In this document: positions 20,103 through 29,787 of the stretch, in pieces
How the letters are laid out: every line of letters starts with the position of its first letter
Position numbering within the stretch: the first letter of the stretch is position 1
Assembly (NCBI GenBank): GCA_013215775.1
Contig: JABSQO010000001.1
Coordinates: 62,001-126,000, forward strand
DNA: 64,000 nucleotides
Origin: Piscirickettsiaceae bacterium
Lineage (GTDB): Bacteria; Pseudomonadota; Gammaproteobacteria; Nitrosococcales; Methylophagaceae
Reading direction: 5' to 3'
Program-made: the position numbers and the translations under genes
The notes under the pieces: model-generated
The model's input: only the letters and a program-made list of their open reading frames with translations
Told to the model about the DNA's origin: nothing
Database searches by the model: none

Positions 20103-20621
20103 ATGCCAGTTATCGATCGCGTACTCGTAGGCGAATCTCTAGTCATTGAAGATGGTGACTTAGACAACGTAGCCCACATTGACTTACTTATGGGCCCTCG
20201 TGGCTCAGCAGCAGAAGATGCATTTTGCCGCACTATGACAGACCAAAAAGCAGGTGTTAATGGCTTATTAGCCGTTGTTGCACCTAACTTAATGGTTAAA
20301 CCAGCAACAGTTATGTTTAACAAAGTAACTATCAAAAACATGAAACAAGCCGTTCAAATGTTCGGTCCAGCACAACGTGGCGTTGCCATGGCTGTTGCTG
20401 AATGTGTTGAAGACGGTACTATCCCAATGGCTGAAGCTGACGATTGTTTCATCTGTGTTGGTGTATTCATTTCACCAACCGCTGATAGTGATCAGAAGAT
20501 CCAAGATTGGAACTATCGTGCAACGAAAGAATCAATCAAACGTGCTGTTGCTCGTGAGCCGTCAGCAGCTGACGTTGTAGCACAATATAAAACTAGTGAG
20601 CATCCATTCGCTGCTAACTAA
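20103..20621 (+). CDS. fae: Formaldehyde-activating enzyme
   Basis: 172 aa; [61 protein letters not shown]. Confidence 0.97.
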   Translation: MPVIDRVLVGESLVIEDGDLDNVAHIDLLMGPRGSAAEDAFCRTMTDQKAGVNGLLAVVAPNLMVKPATVMFNKVTIKNMKQAVQMFGPAQRGVAMAVAECVEDGTIPMAEADDCFICVGVFISPTADSDQKIQDWNYRATKESIKRAVAREPSAADVVAQYKTSEHPFAAN

Positions 20622-20639
20622 GTTGTAATTGAATAGACG

Positions 20640-20670
20640 CCGCTCCCGAATAAGGAGCGGTGTTTGTTTT
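20640..20670 (+). terminator. Intrinsic terminator after fae
   Basis: ccgctcc-cgaataa-ggagcgg followed by tgtttgtttt. Confidence 0.8.
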
Positions 20671-21343
20671 ACTGATTCGCCATATCCAAATATCCATTGT
20701 GTAATGCACTAGCGATAAGAGCGCCTGAAGCATTTTCTCGTTCTAATACTTGTAAGTCCTGTAGCCCCCTCACTCCCCCTGCGACAATGACATCCACGTC
20801 CGATCTTTTCTCTCGTATCTGTTGCAGCAATTTAATATCTGGTCCCTCTTGGGCTCCAACATTATCTAAATTCATTGCAATAATCGTATCTGGCCACCAT
20901 TCTGATCTTTGCCATATTTCAGGATTGCCTAAAAATTTTCCATTCTGAAAATCCAACGACAACACACTCTGTCTTGCTTGTTTTAATATTGTTAAATTAT
21001 CTAATGTTTCACTCCCTATCACTGGTATAACATCAGGAATATCGGTTAAGGCTTGCCAATCTTGCCGTGACTTTATCCCTGCATCAATCCAAAATACAAC
21101 TTCAGGAAAAATAGTCACTAATTGTTGGTAAAGTGCTAAATCAGGATTTTGATCGAAAATACCCCCTAAATCTGCAATATAAATTATCTTAAAGGGATAA
21201 GTAGATCTTAAGTCAGCAATAACTTTCTCTGGCTCGATATATTCAGTGAGCACGGACTGTAAAGGTGGATAATTTTGTCGGTCTCCCCCACCAGCCTGCA
21301 CAACAATTCCCCCCATCAAATCAATGACCGGTATAATTTCCAT
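20669..21343 (-). CDS. HisA-related TIM-barrel protein (H4MPT-island associated)
   Basis: 224 aa; MEIIPVIDLMGGIVVQAGGGDRQNYPPLQS...VIVAGGVRGLQDLQVLE, HisA/HisF-like fold signature without a his operon context. Confidence 0.8.
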   Translation of the reverse strand: MEIIPVIDLMGGIVVQAGGGDRQNYPPLQSVLTEYIEPEKVIADLRSTYPFKIIYIADLGGIFDQNPDLALYQQLVTIFPEVVFWIDAGIKSRQDWQALTDIPDVIPVIGSETLDNLTILKQARQSVLSLDFQNGKFLGNPEIWQRSEWWPDTIIAMNLDNVGAQEGPDIKLLQQIREKRSDVDVIVAGGVRGLQDLQVLERENASGALIASALHNGYLDMANQ

Positions 21344-21366
21344 ACAATTTCCTTTACGCTCATCCC

Positions 21367-22392
21367 ATGAATTTATTTGTTTACGAACATATCACCAGTG
21401 GTGCACTTATCGACCAAGAGCTCCCTGCTAGTCTCGCACATGAAGGTGATGAAATGCTATTTGCTGTATTGCGTGATTGCGACGCTTTACCGAATTTGCA
21501 ACTGAGTATTCTACGTGATGCTAGATTAACTAATCTCGATATTTTTGATGGTGAAAAACACCATCACTGCCATATTATTTCTGACCAAACTGGCTTTCAA
21601 CAGGCTTGGAAACAATGTCTAACAAATGCTGATAGTGTTCTTATTATTGCACCAGAGACAGATAATACATTAGCAACATTGCAACAGCAGGCCATTGATT
21701 ATAATAAAGTTATATTAGGGTGCCTGCCATCTGCAATATCATTATCCACTAACAAACTAGCCTGTGCACAACGATTGAATGCTTATAATATACCGACACC
21801 TGAAAGTTGTTTGGCGAGTCACTGGAACCAACAGAAATTCGAACATCTTGAAGCTTATATTATGAAACCTATTGATGGCGCAGGATGTCTTGATACATTA
21901 ATCTTCGATACCCTTCCTGAATTGGAACACCATTTATCACAACAACATTCAGAAGCACTACAACACTCTCTCATCCAGCCATATATTCAAGGTATCCCCG
22001 CCAGTTTATCCCTACTAATATCTAACGATAATATCTTGGTGCTAGGGATAAATTCACAAAATATTGTCCGAAAAGACAATAATCTCATCTTTAAAGGCTG
22101 TGTGGTAAATGGTATCGATCAGGTTCTATTTTCACTGTCCGATGCCTCACAACTCGCTTCGCAAATTCAACAAGCTATTCCAGGCTTATGGGGATTTGTC
22201 GGAATTGATTTAATATTAACCGATACTCAAGTAGTTGTGATTGACATCAATCCTCGTCTAACAACATCCTATGTAGGATTACAACAATCATTATCCTTAA
22301 ACCCAATGACATTATTATTTTCCCTAAACGATGGTGTCATGCCGATTCTAGACACCACTAGACAACGTAAACACGTTAATATTGCGCTATGA
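21367..22392 (+). CDS. ATP-grasp protein, MfnD-like (tyramine-glutamate ligase-like)
   Basis: 341 aa; MNLFVYEHITSGALIDQELPASLAHEGDEML...; GFVGIDLILTDTQVVVIDINPRLTTSYVGL. Confidence 0.75.
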   Translation: MNLFVYEHITSGALIDQELPASLAHEGDEMLFAVLRDCDALPNLQLSILRDARLTNLDIFDGEKHHHCHIISDQTGFQQAWKQCLTNADSVLIIAPETDNTLATLQQQAIDYNKVILGCLPSAISLSTNKLACAQRLNAYNIPTPESCLASHWNQQKFEHLEAYIMKPIDGAGCLDTLIFDTLPELEHHLSQQHSEALQHSLIQPYIQGIPASLSLLISNDNILVLGINSQNIVRKDNNLIFKGCVVNGIDQVLFSLSDASQLASQIQQAIPGLWGFVGIDLILTDTQVVVIDINPRLTTSYVGLQQSLSLNPMTLLFSLNDGVMPILDTTRQRKHVNIAL

Positions 22393-23435
22393 CAACTAAC
22401 AAATCATTTATTACTGGCTGGGATATTGGTGGTGCTCACCTCAAAGTGGCTCGATGCGATCACCAAGGTACGCTTATCCAAGTAGCAGAATTTTCTTGTC
22501 CACTATGGCAAGGTATTCATTATCTAGAACAAGCTATTCAGTCGGTACTAGAACAGTTTAATAATAAAGATGATTTAACAGCCGTGACAATGACGGGGGA
22601 GCTCGTTGATATTTTCCCTGATCGACAAATAGGTGTGACACAAATACTAGATTGCTTTACTCAGTTTGTTCCCGAACAAAATTGTTCCGTCTATGCTGGC
22701 GATAAGGGTTGGCTATCTGCTAAAGAAGCTAAACAACAGTGGCAAAATGTCGCTTCCCGAAACTGGCAGGCTAGTGCCAGTCTTGTCGCATCTAAAATAA
22801 ATAATGGTCTATTTATTGATATCGGTAGCACGACTACCGATATTATTCCCATACATCAAAGTGAAGCGATTCCTTCTTCTTATACTGATAACCGTCGGCA
22901 AACCAGTCGTGAATTACTCTATACCGGAACAATAAGAACACCCTTAATTGCACTGACTAATATTGCGCCATTTAATGGCGAATTAGTCAGTCTCGCTGCT
23001 GAAGTTTTTGCCACTATGGGTGATTGTTGGGTCTTACTTGATCAGCTTAATCCCAATACTATTCAAGATAGCAGTGCTGATAGCAAATCGTGGTCTAAAG
23101 ATAATTGTGCCCGGCGTATTGCCCGACTGTTGGGCTTAGACTCGCGTGATGCAAGTAAAGAACAATGGCAACAATTGGCACTGTGGTTCGCACAACAACA
23201 AATACATCAAATTACTAATGCCTGTTTACAGGTATTATCTGCACATACTGAACGAGTGAATGACGCACCAATTATTGGCGCAGGTATAGGTCGTTTTATT
23301 GCCCAACAATGTGCCCAACAACTTGGTCGACCTTATATTGATTTTAGTTCTTTAGTGTCTCCAACCTCTCATGAAGCTGCAGATCATGCTCCTGCCGTAG
23401 CGATAGCGCTTCTAGCACAGCGAGACTTAACGTAA
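22389..23435 (+). CDS. Hydantoinase/oxoprolinase-like H4MPT-linked C1 transfer protein (MfnF-like)
   Basis: 348 aa; ITGWDIGGAHLKVARCD, LFIDIGSTTTDIIPI, GELLYTGTIRTPL-like motif, ASHK-type ATPase fold; overlaps previous stop by 4 bp (ATGA). Confidence 0.78.
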   Translation: MTTNKSFITGWDIGGAHLKVARCDHQGTLIQVAEFSCPLWQGIHYLEQAIQSVLEQFNNKDDLTAVTMTGELVDIFPDRQIGVTQILDCFTQFVPEQNCSVYAGDKGWLSAKEAKQQWQNVASRNWQASASLVASKINNGLFIDIGSTTTDIIPIHQSEAIPSSYTDNRRQTSRELLYTGTIRTPLIALTNIAPFNGELVSLAAEVFATMGDCWVLLDQLNPNTIQDSSADSKSWSKDNCARRIARLLGLDSRDASKEQWQQLALWFAQQQIHQITNACLQVLSAHTERVNDAPIIGAGIGRFIAQQCAQQLGRPYIDFSSLVSPTSHEAADHAPAVAIALLAQRDLT

Positions 23436-23444
23436 AATATCCTC

Positions 23445-24833
23445 ATGTCAGCTAAATACCCGCCACTTTGTGTCGAACTTCCATATCAATCAGATAGCAG
23501 CCTTTATTTTGAAGCACTGCGTGATTTGCCGTGGCCGGTGTTTTTAGATAGTAGTCAAAGATCAACTCAAGACAGTCGTTATGATATCTTGACTGCAGAT
23601 CCTTTTATTACATTAGTGACTACTGATGATGGTACAACCATTCAACATCGCCAGGAATCAGCAACACTTTCTCAGCTAGACCCTTTTTTATTACTGCAAC
23701 AACAGTTAGACAATTACCCTCGGCAAACATCAACCGACCTACCTTTTTGTGGCGGTGCGGTCGGTTATTTCAGCTACGATCTAGGTCGCAAAATTGAGAC
23801 TTTGCCTAACACCGCATACAACAACGAACATATCCCCGATATGGTTGTAGGTATTTATGATTGGGCAATTATTACTGACCACCAGCAACAGCAATGTTGG
23901 TTGGCCAGTTTTGCCATTGATGATAATACACATGAGAATTGGTCACAGCTCATTGAACGTTTTACCAAGCCATTTGTTCCTTATTCTGCTGAATTTAAAG
24001 TAGAAGGTGAATTGCGAAGCAATCTAGATCGCGCACAATATCAACATGCCTTTGACAAAATTCAGCACTATATTCATGAAGGTGATTGCTATCAAGTTAA
24101 TCTTGCCAAACGATTCGAAATAAAGGCCTCTGGTGATCCATGGGTTGCCTACAAAGAATTACGTCAGTTAAATGCAGCTCCTTTTTCAACTTTCTTCGCC
24201 CCCCCACAGATGACATTACTCAGTTCTTCTCCTGAGTGTCTACTTCATGTCCAAGATAATAGGGTAGAAACAAAGCCTATCAAAGGCACTCGCAGACGTG
24301 ATCTGAACAATTCTGAACAAGATAAAATTCTTGCTGATGAATTGATTCATAGCGTTAAAGATCGTGCAGAAAATCTCATGATTGTTGATTTACTGCGTAA
24401 TGACCTAGGGAAAGTATGCGTACCCGGTTCAATAAAAGTACCTAAACCTTTTGCTCTTGAGTCTTTTGCTACCGTGCATCATTTAGTCAGCACAATTACT
24501 GCTACCTTATCGAATAATCAAGATGCAATATCATTGCTTCGAGCATGCTTCCCGGGAGGTTCTATTACTGGCGCGCCTAAGTTACGTGCAATGGAAATTA
24601 TCGAAGAACTAGAACCTGACCGTCGAGGCGTCTACTGTGGCAGTATGGCTTATATTGGTTTTGATGGTGATATGGACAGTAATATTCTCATTCGAACCAT
24701 GATTTACAGTGATAATCGCTTACGATTTTGGGCTGGAGGAGGCATTGTAGCCGATTCAAATGCAGATGAAGAATATCAAGAAATCCATGATAAAGCAGCC
24801 GCTATGCTTAATCTTATCCAAAAATTGTATTAA
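23445..24833 (+). CDS. pabB: Aminodeoxychorismate synthase component I
   Basis: 462 aa; chorismate-binding domain KPIKGTRRRD, ENLMIVDLLRNDLGKVC, PGGSITGAPKLRAMEIIEELEP. Confidence 0.92.
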   Translation: MSAKYPPLCVELPYQSDSSLYFEALRDLPWPVFLDSSQRSTQDSRYDILTADPFITLVTTDDGTTIQHRQESATLSQLDPFLLLQQQLDNYPRQTSTDLPFCGGAVGYFSYDLGRKIETLPNTAYNNEHIPDMVVGIYDWAIITDHQQQQCWLASFAIDDNTHENWSQLIERFTKPFVPYSAEFKVEGELRSNLDRAQYQHAFDKIQHYIHEGDCYQVNLAKRFEIKASGDPWVAYKELRQLNAAPFSTFFAPPQMTLLSSSPECLLHVQDNRVETKPIKGTRRRDLNNSEQDKILADELIHSVKDRAENLMIVDLLRNDLGKVCVPGSIKVPKPFALESFATVHHLVSTITATLSNNQDAISLLRACFPGGSITGAPKLRAMEIIEELEPDRRGVYCGSMAYIGFDGDMDSNILIRTMIYSDNRLRFWAGGGIVADSNADEEYQEIHDKAAAMLNLIQKLY

Positions 24834-24841
24834 TTCTGATT

Positions 24842-25444
24842 ATGATTGTCGTTAAATTAGGTGGTAGTTTATACAATACCCCAGAACTGAAATTGTGGTT
24901 AAAGACACTGACTATTCAAGCTAAATCTCACCCCATCATAATCGTGCCTGGTGGTGGCCCTTTTGCCGATCAAGTTCGTCATGCACAGGAAACTCATCAA
25001 TTTAGTGATAGCCATGCTCATCATATGGCACTATTGGCAATGAGTCAGTTTGGATTACTATTATCTAGCCTTGTACCGAATTGCCAAGTTCTAAACTTTC
25101 CTGAGGATCCAATTACCACGTTTGAAGGACTCTCTGTCTGGTTACCAAATCAACAACTATTAACTAAGACGGCTCTTAAGCATAGCTGGGATATAAGCTC
25201 CGACAGTTTAGCCCTATGGCTGGCTAATGAGCTTCATGCTGAGCAATTGATTCTTATCAAACAGGTGGATTTACCAAACAATCTTTCTATCTCAAAACTC
25301 AGTGAACAAGGCATTCTTGATCGTGGGTTCCCACAACTCTACGCTCAGATACCCGTACCAAGCCAGATTATTTACGTCCAAAATTACCAACAATTTTCTG
25401 CACAGCTCGACCCTAACTCACTATCCCGATTACAACTACAATGA
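24842..25444 (+). CDS. Amino acid kinase-family protein, MfnE-like
   Basis: 200 aa; MIVVKLGGSLYNTPELKLWL...IIIVPGGGPFADQVRHAQ. Confidence 0.78.
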   Translation: MIVVKLGGSLYNTPELKLWLKTLTIQAKSHPIIIVPGGGPFADQVRHAQETHQFSDSHAHHMALLAMSQFGLLLSSLVPNCQVLNFPEDPITTFEGLSVWLPNQQLLTKTALKHSWDISSDSLALWLANELHAEQLILIKQVDLPNNLSISKLSEQGILDRGFPQLYAQIPVPSQIIYVQNYQQFSAQLDPNSLSRLQLQ

Positions 25445-26649
25445 ATGATGATATAACTCAATTATTGTCAGAGCTTCAACTCTCTCTCAACCAATTGACA
25501 ACTGCTCAGCAATCTCAGGCAGAGAAACTACCTATTCTTAATCAAGCTGCTAATAGTAATCATCTGTTATCCACACTAAGTGCTTTGATCTCGGAAGGTA
25601 ATATACACCGCTCAGAGACTTGGGCGGCTCATATGTCGCCTGCTATTTCTACGACCAGTCTATTAGGTCATCTTATTGCGGGTTTGCATAATGGCAATCT
25701 ACTCTCGCCTCAGATTTATCCTATTCTTGCATCAATAGAACAACAGATCCTTGATTGGTTATGTAACGTGTTTCAACATCAACATGGCCATTTTGTCGCA
25801 GGTAGCAGTTATGCCAACCTAGAGGCCCTATGGCAAGCAAAACAACAATCTAACAACGCTAACGTTGTCTACGCATCTCAGGCAGCACATTACTCCATCG
25901 CTAAAGCCTGCCAAATTTTGGATTTAAAACTAAAACCGATAGCGACGGATAATAATGACCGATTATTACCAACAGCATTACAACAAGCATGTGAAGATCA
26001 GGCTCCTTTAGCCATTGTCGCAACGGCTGGCACCCCTACGGCCGGTGCAATCGATCCTATTGCGAATTGTGTCGAGATATCCCAACAATTTAATGCCTGG
26101 CTTCATATTGATGCTGCGTGGGGTGGCGCGCTAATAATCCTACCTGAACATAAATCATTATTTGGTGAACTATCTCAGGCTAATTCTATCTGTTTTGATC
26201 CCCATAAAGGGTGGCAACAACCAAAACCTGCCAGTATTTTATTATACCAACAGCCACTTAAAGCGATGCTTGATAGTAATGTTGATTATCTTGAATTCAC
26301 ACCATCAAATAGTTTGCCCGGCTCTCGAGGAGGTGAATTATTTTTACCTCTGTGGCTGACATTAATGGGAGAAGGTATTGATGCGTTACGGGAAAAAATT
26401 CGGCTTAGGTTGGGACAAGCAGAATCATTTTCTAGTCAATTAAAGCAACGTACTGATTGGGAAATATATTCGTCACCTACTGGGATAGTATGCTTTCACA
26501 TTAATCGCTCTGTGGATTTAACCCTCCTAGTCGAACAAGGCATATTTTCACAAGCGAGCATATTGGGAACCAACGTCTATCGTGCGGTCTTTGCTAGTCC
26601 AAACACCAAAGCAACAGCGCTTATTGCTGCACTGGAGCCATACTTTTAA
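25441..26649 (+). CDS. Group II PLP-dependent decarboxylase (tyrosine/aspartate decarboxylase MfnA-like)
   Basis: 402 aa; TAGTPTAGAIDPI...WLHIDAAWGGALI...ICFDPHKGWQQP (PLP-Lys motif); starts inside the previous stop (ATGA overlap). Confidence 0.82.
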   Translation: MNDDITQLLSELQLSLNQLTTAQQSQAEKLPILNQAANSNHLLSTLSALISEGNIHRSETWAAHMSPAISTTSLLGHLIAGLHNGNLLSPQIYPILASIEQQILDWLCNVFQHQHGHFVAGSSYANLEALWQAKQQSNNANVVYASQAAHYSIAKACQILDLKLKPIATDNNDRLLPTALQQACEDQAPLAIVATAGTPTAGAIDPIANCVEISQQFNAWLHIDAAWGGALIILPEHKSLFGELSQANSICFDPHKGWQQPKPASILLYQQPLKAMLDSNVDYLEFTPSNSLPGSRGGELFLPLWLTLMGEGIDALREKIRLRLGQAESFSSQLKQRTDWEIYSSPTGIVCFHINRSVDLTLLVEQGIFSQASILGTNVYRAVFASPNTKATALIAALEPYF

Positions 26650-28078
26650 TTTGTTTATGTACACTATCAAATCGGCGTAACCAAGATGGTAGGGTATTCA
26701 AAGGGGCAGGCCAATTACCACTGGCAGTTAATGCAACTTGCTTACTGTCAAACACGCCATAGATCACAGCATACCAAACTCGACCATTACGCGTACTTTC
26801 AAATGTTGCCACATCACCTGTTAATGAATATTTCTCAATAAAATCACTAACTTCTTGTTTTTCCCAAGAGCCCATCAACTGAAATGTATAATCAGAACCT
26901 TGCTGTTGTAATATCCAATCTTGGTGATAAATCTCTTGAGTTAAGATTGTTGCATCCTCAACAATACGTTGCTTAGCCTCTAATGGCTCCTCAATATCTT
27001 GCGGTTCTTTTTGCTTTAAGATCAGTCCTATCTGTTCTATTTCTGACAATAAACTAGTTAACTCATCACGTTCGGCTTGTTCATTAGTTTTAATGTCATC
27101 ATTCTCTACAATAACCATCGCTGGCTCAACGTCCTCTGCCATATCAATCACACTTTGTTCCATTACCTCATTGTCAGATGATAAAGGTGTTAACCAGCTA
27201 TTAAGCTGATCTTGATATCTCAATAGTAATACTAATAATACGATTAAAATTCCCACTCCAATCCATCTCATGCCAGCCCTAAGTGAGGAAAAATCAAATG
27301 ACATTGAACTTGAGGCTACCGGCTTTAACCCTAATAACTGCTGATGTGCTAACTGGTTAATTAGCTCAGGATTACCTGATGATAATCGATAGAACTGCTG
27401 CACATCTTTATCCGAAAAAGGATTTTCTCCTTGATAACCGACACGGGTCAATCGAAACATCAAATAAGCTGAGAGCTCCTGTTGCTCCATAGCAGGCAAG
27501 TCAACCTTTTGTATGCGAGGCTGTACTGAATTTGCTAAAGAAATCTCACTCTTAGAGGCGATAACTGCCTGTAATAAATAATCCTCATTATTTTGCCAAT
27601 CGAACCAGGTTGATAAAGTTGCTAACGACCCTTCTGATAGCGCTTGGGCATTGTCCACCAGTAATAATGGCCTAATATTTAGTTTGCCAAGTTGTTTTAA
27701 TCTGTTTCTAAAGGTGTCACTAAGATTGTCACTTGCCTGAATTTCACCCTCATCAACCCCTAATTGTTGTAAACATAAAACTAAGGTTGCATCAGTATTG
27801 AATTGCATTTGACCGTCGAGATTGAATGTTTTCAATTCCTCGCCAACTTGATTTTGTAGCTGAGTAAGAAGTGTTGTTTTACCCAAACCATCATCGGCAA
27901 CCAATAGGGCAATCTTACTGCTAGATCTGACTAAATGAAGTAATAAGTTTAGTCTGTGCTCTAACTGTGAACTACTGTAATACGTATCCAGCTTAGTGGC
28001 GATACTAAAAGGAGCTGACTGAAGAGCCAACCGAGAAATATAGGATGGTTCCGTAGAAGAAGCTTCAAATTCAGTCAT
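26621..28078 (-). CDS. AAA+ ATPase with C-terminal SPOR domain, DamX-like
   Basis: 485 aa; ExeA-like ATPase N-terminus (LLVADDGLGKTTLL), central TM, SPOR-like C-terminus; downstream of aroKB. Confidence 0.8.
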   Translation of the reverse strand: MTEFEASSTEPSYISRLALQSAPFSIATKLDTYYSSSQLEHRLNLLLHLVRSSSKIALLVADDGLGKTTLLTQLQNQVGEELKTFNLDGQMQFNTDATLVLCLQQLGVDEGEIQASDNLSDTFRNRLKQLGKLNIRPLLLVDNAQALSEGSLATLSTWFDWQNNEDYLLQAVIASKSEISLANSVQPRIQKVDLPAMEQQELSAYLMFRLTRVGYQGENPFSDKDVQQFYRLSSGNPELINQLAHQQLLGLKPVASSSMSFDFSSLRAGMRWIGVGILIVLLVLLLRYQDQLNSWLTPLSSDNEVMEQSVIDMAEDVEPAMVIVENDDIKTNEQAERDELTSLLSEIEQIGLILKQKEPQDIEEPLEAKQRIVEDATILTQEIYHQDWILQQQGSDYTFQLMGSWEKQEVSDFIEKYSLTGDVATFESTRNGRVWYAVIYGVFDSKQVALTASGNWPAPLNTLPSWLRRFDSVHKQIKSMAPVQQ

Positions 28079-28091
28079 TACACATCCATCA

Positions 28092-29180
28092 TTAAGGTGT
28101 GTGTTGAAAAAATTCCAAGGTTTCTACTAATTTGTCCGCATCATAATTATCACTGATAACGGCGTTACCAATTCCTTTGAGTAGAATTAATCGAACATGT
28201 CCATCTTGGACTTTTTTATCTACTGCCATCAGACTGATAAATTGATCGGCAGACATATCGTTTGGCGTGGCGACGGGTAATCCAGCAGACATTAATATTT
28301 TGCGAATCCGCTTAACTATCTCATCATCTATCCAGCCCATGCGCTTAGATAATTCGGCAGCCATCAACATACCAACAGCAATTGCTTCACCATGTAGCCA
28401 ATTACCGTAGCCCATACCTGTTTCTATAGCATGACCAAAGGTATGTCCAAGATTAAGTAGTGCTCGTACACCATGTTCTAACTCATCCTCAGCAACAATA
28501 TTCGCTTTATCTTGGCAAGATCGTTCAATTGCTTCAGCCAATACATCTGGATCCCTAGCGCGGAGTTTAAGCATGTTTTGTTCCAGCCAATCGAAGAACT
28601 CAGCATCATTAATCAAGCCATACTTGATAACTTCAGCTAAACCAGAGGATAACTGTCTATCATCCAACGTATCTAATGTTTTAGTATCTGCGATCACACA
28701 TTGTGGCTGGTAGAATGCCCCAATCATATTTTTCCCCAAGGCATGGTTAACTGCTGTTTTACCGCCGACAGAGGAATCAACTTGTGAAAGTAATGTTGTA
28801 GGAATCTGTATAAACGGCACACCACGTTGGTAACACGCCGCGGCAAAACCTGTCATATCACCGATTACTCCACCACCCAAAGCAATTAGCGTAACTTGCC
28901 TTGAAAAATGTGACTGCAATAATTGATCAAAAATCTGGTTCAACACTTCAAGATTTTTATATTGCTCTCCATCAGGAAGAATGACTGATTCACATTGATA
29001 GTCTGTTAATACAGTTAAAATATCTTGCAAATATAATGGTGCTATCGTGGTATTTGTAACAATTAACACTTCTTTATTTTTAATGTGTTGCGTCAATAAC
29101 TCCGTCTGAGATAACAGGTTTTTCCCAATATAAATCGGATAGCTACGATCGCCAAGCACAACTTGTAATGTTTTCATCAT
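28092..29180 (-). CDS. aroB: 3-dehydroquinate synthase
   Basis: [16 protein letters not shown]...[46 protein letters not shown]. Confidence 0.97.
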   Translation of the reverse strand: MMKTLQVVLGDRSYPIYIGKNLLSQTELLTQHIKNKEVLIVTNTTIAPLYLQDILTVLTDYQCESVILPDGEQYKNLEVLNQIFDQLLQSHFSRQVTLIALGGGVIGDMTGFAAACYQRGVPFIQIPTTLLSQVDSSVGGKTAVNHALGKNMIGAFYQPQCVIADTKTLDTLDDRQLSSGLAEVIKYGLINDAEFFDWLEQNMLKLRARDPDVLAEAIERSCQDKANIVAEDELEHGVRALLNLGHTFGHAIETGMGYGNWLHGEAIAVGMLMAAELSKRMGWIDDEIVKRIRKILMSAGLPVATPNDMSADQFISLMAVDKKVQDGHVRLILLKGIGNAVISDNYDADKLVETLEFFQHTP

Positions 29181-29186
29181 TAATTC

Positions 29187-29708
29187 TTACTTGCCTAAGT
29201 CTTCCAATTGTTGAATTAGTCCCGACACAACATGCTGAATAGATTGTTCCCCTGTTTTCAATATGACATCCGCCACATCTCGGTACATGGGATCACGTTT
29301 TGCCAATAGATCTGCAATTTGTTGTTTCGGATTTTCTGTCTGTAATAGTGGCCTGCTTTTATCTTTAGCCGTACGACGTAATAATTGTTCCACCGATGCC
29401 GATAAATACACCACATGTCCACGAGATCGCAATACTCGTCGATTTTCTTCCGATAAGATCGCACCACCACCTGTGGCTAAGACAATATCTTTGAGGCCGG
29501 TTAATTGCTCAATCGCTTTCTGCTCACGAGAACGAAATCCTGCTTCACCTTCCATTTCAAATATCCAAGAAATGGAAACACCAGTACGATCCTCAATCTC
29601 TCTGTCGCTATCATAAAAATCGCGGCCAAGCGCTTTAGCTAAATACCTACCAACAGTAGATTTACCTGCACCCATTGGGCCGACCAAGAAAATATTGCCT
29701 GAAATCAC
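29187..29708 (-). CDS. aroK: Shikimate kinase I
   Basis: NIFLVGPMGAGKSTVGRYLAKALGRDFYDSDREIEDRTGVSI. Confidence 0.96.
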   Translation of the reverse strand: MISGNIFLVGPMGAGKSTVGRYLAKALGRDFYDSDREIEDRTGVSISWIFEMEGEAGFRSREQKAIEQLTGLKDIVLATGGGAILSEENRRVLRSRGHVVYLSASVEQLLRRTAKDKSRPLLQTENPKQQIADLLAKRDPMYRDVADVILKTGEQSIQHVVSGLIQQLEDLGK

Positions 29709-29730
29709 TTAATATCTCATGTTTTTTTCT

Positions 29731-29761
29731 GGAAAAAAAAACCGGGCGATAAAAGCCCGGC
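29731..29761 (-). terminator. Intrinsic terminator between pilQ and aroK
   Basis: On the minus strand ccgggc-ttttatc-gcccgg followed by a long T run. Confidence 0.85.
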
Positions 29762-29787
29762 TCATGTGTACTCTCAATATATTTTGA

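Noticed and set aside
20669-21343. True hisA of histidine biosynthesis
   Set aside because: No neighbouring his genes, located between fae and C1-cofactor genes, and divergent from canonical HisA sequence; treated as HisA-related.
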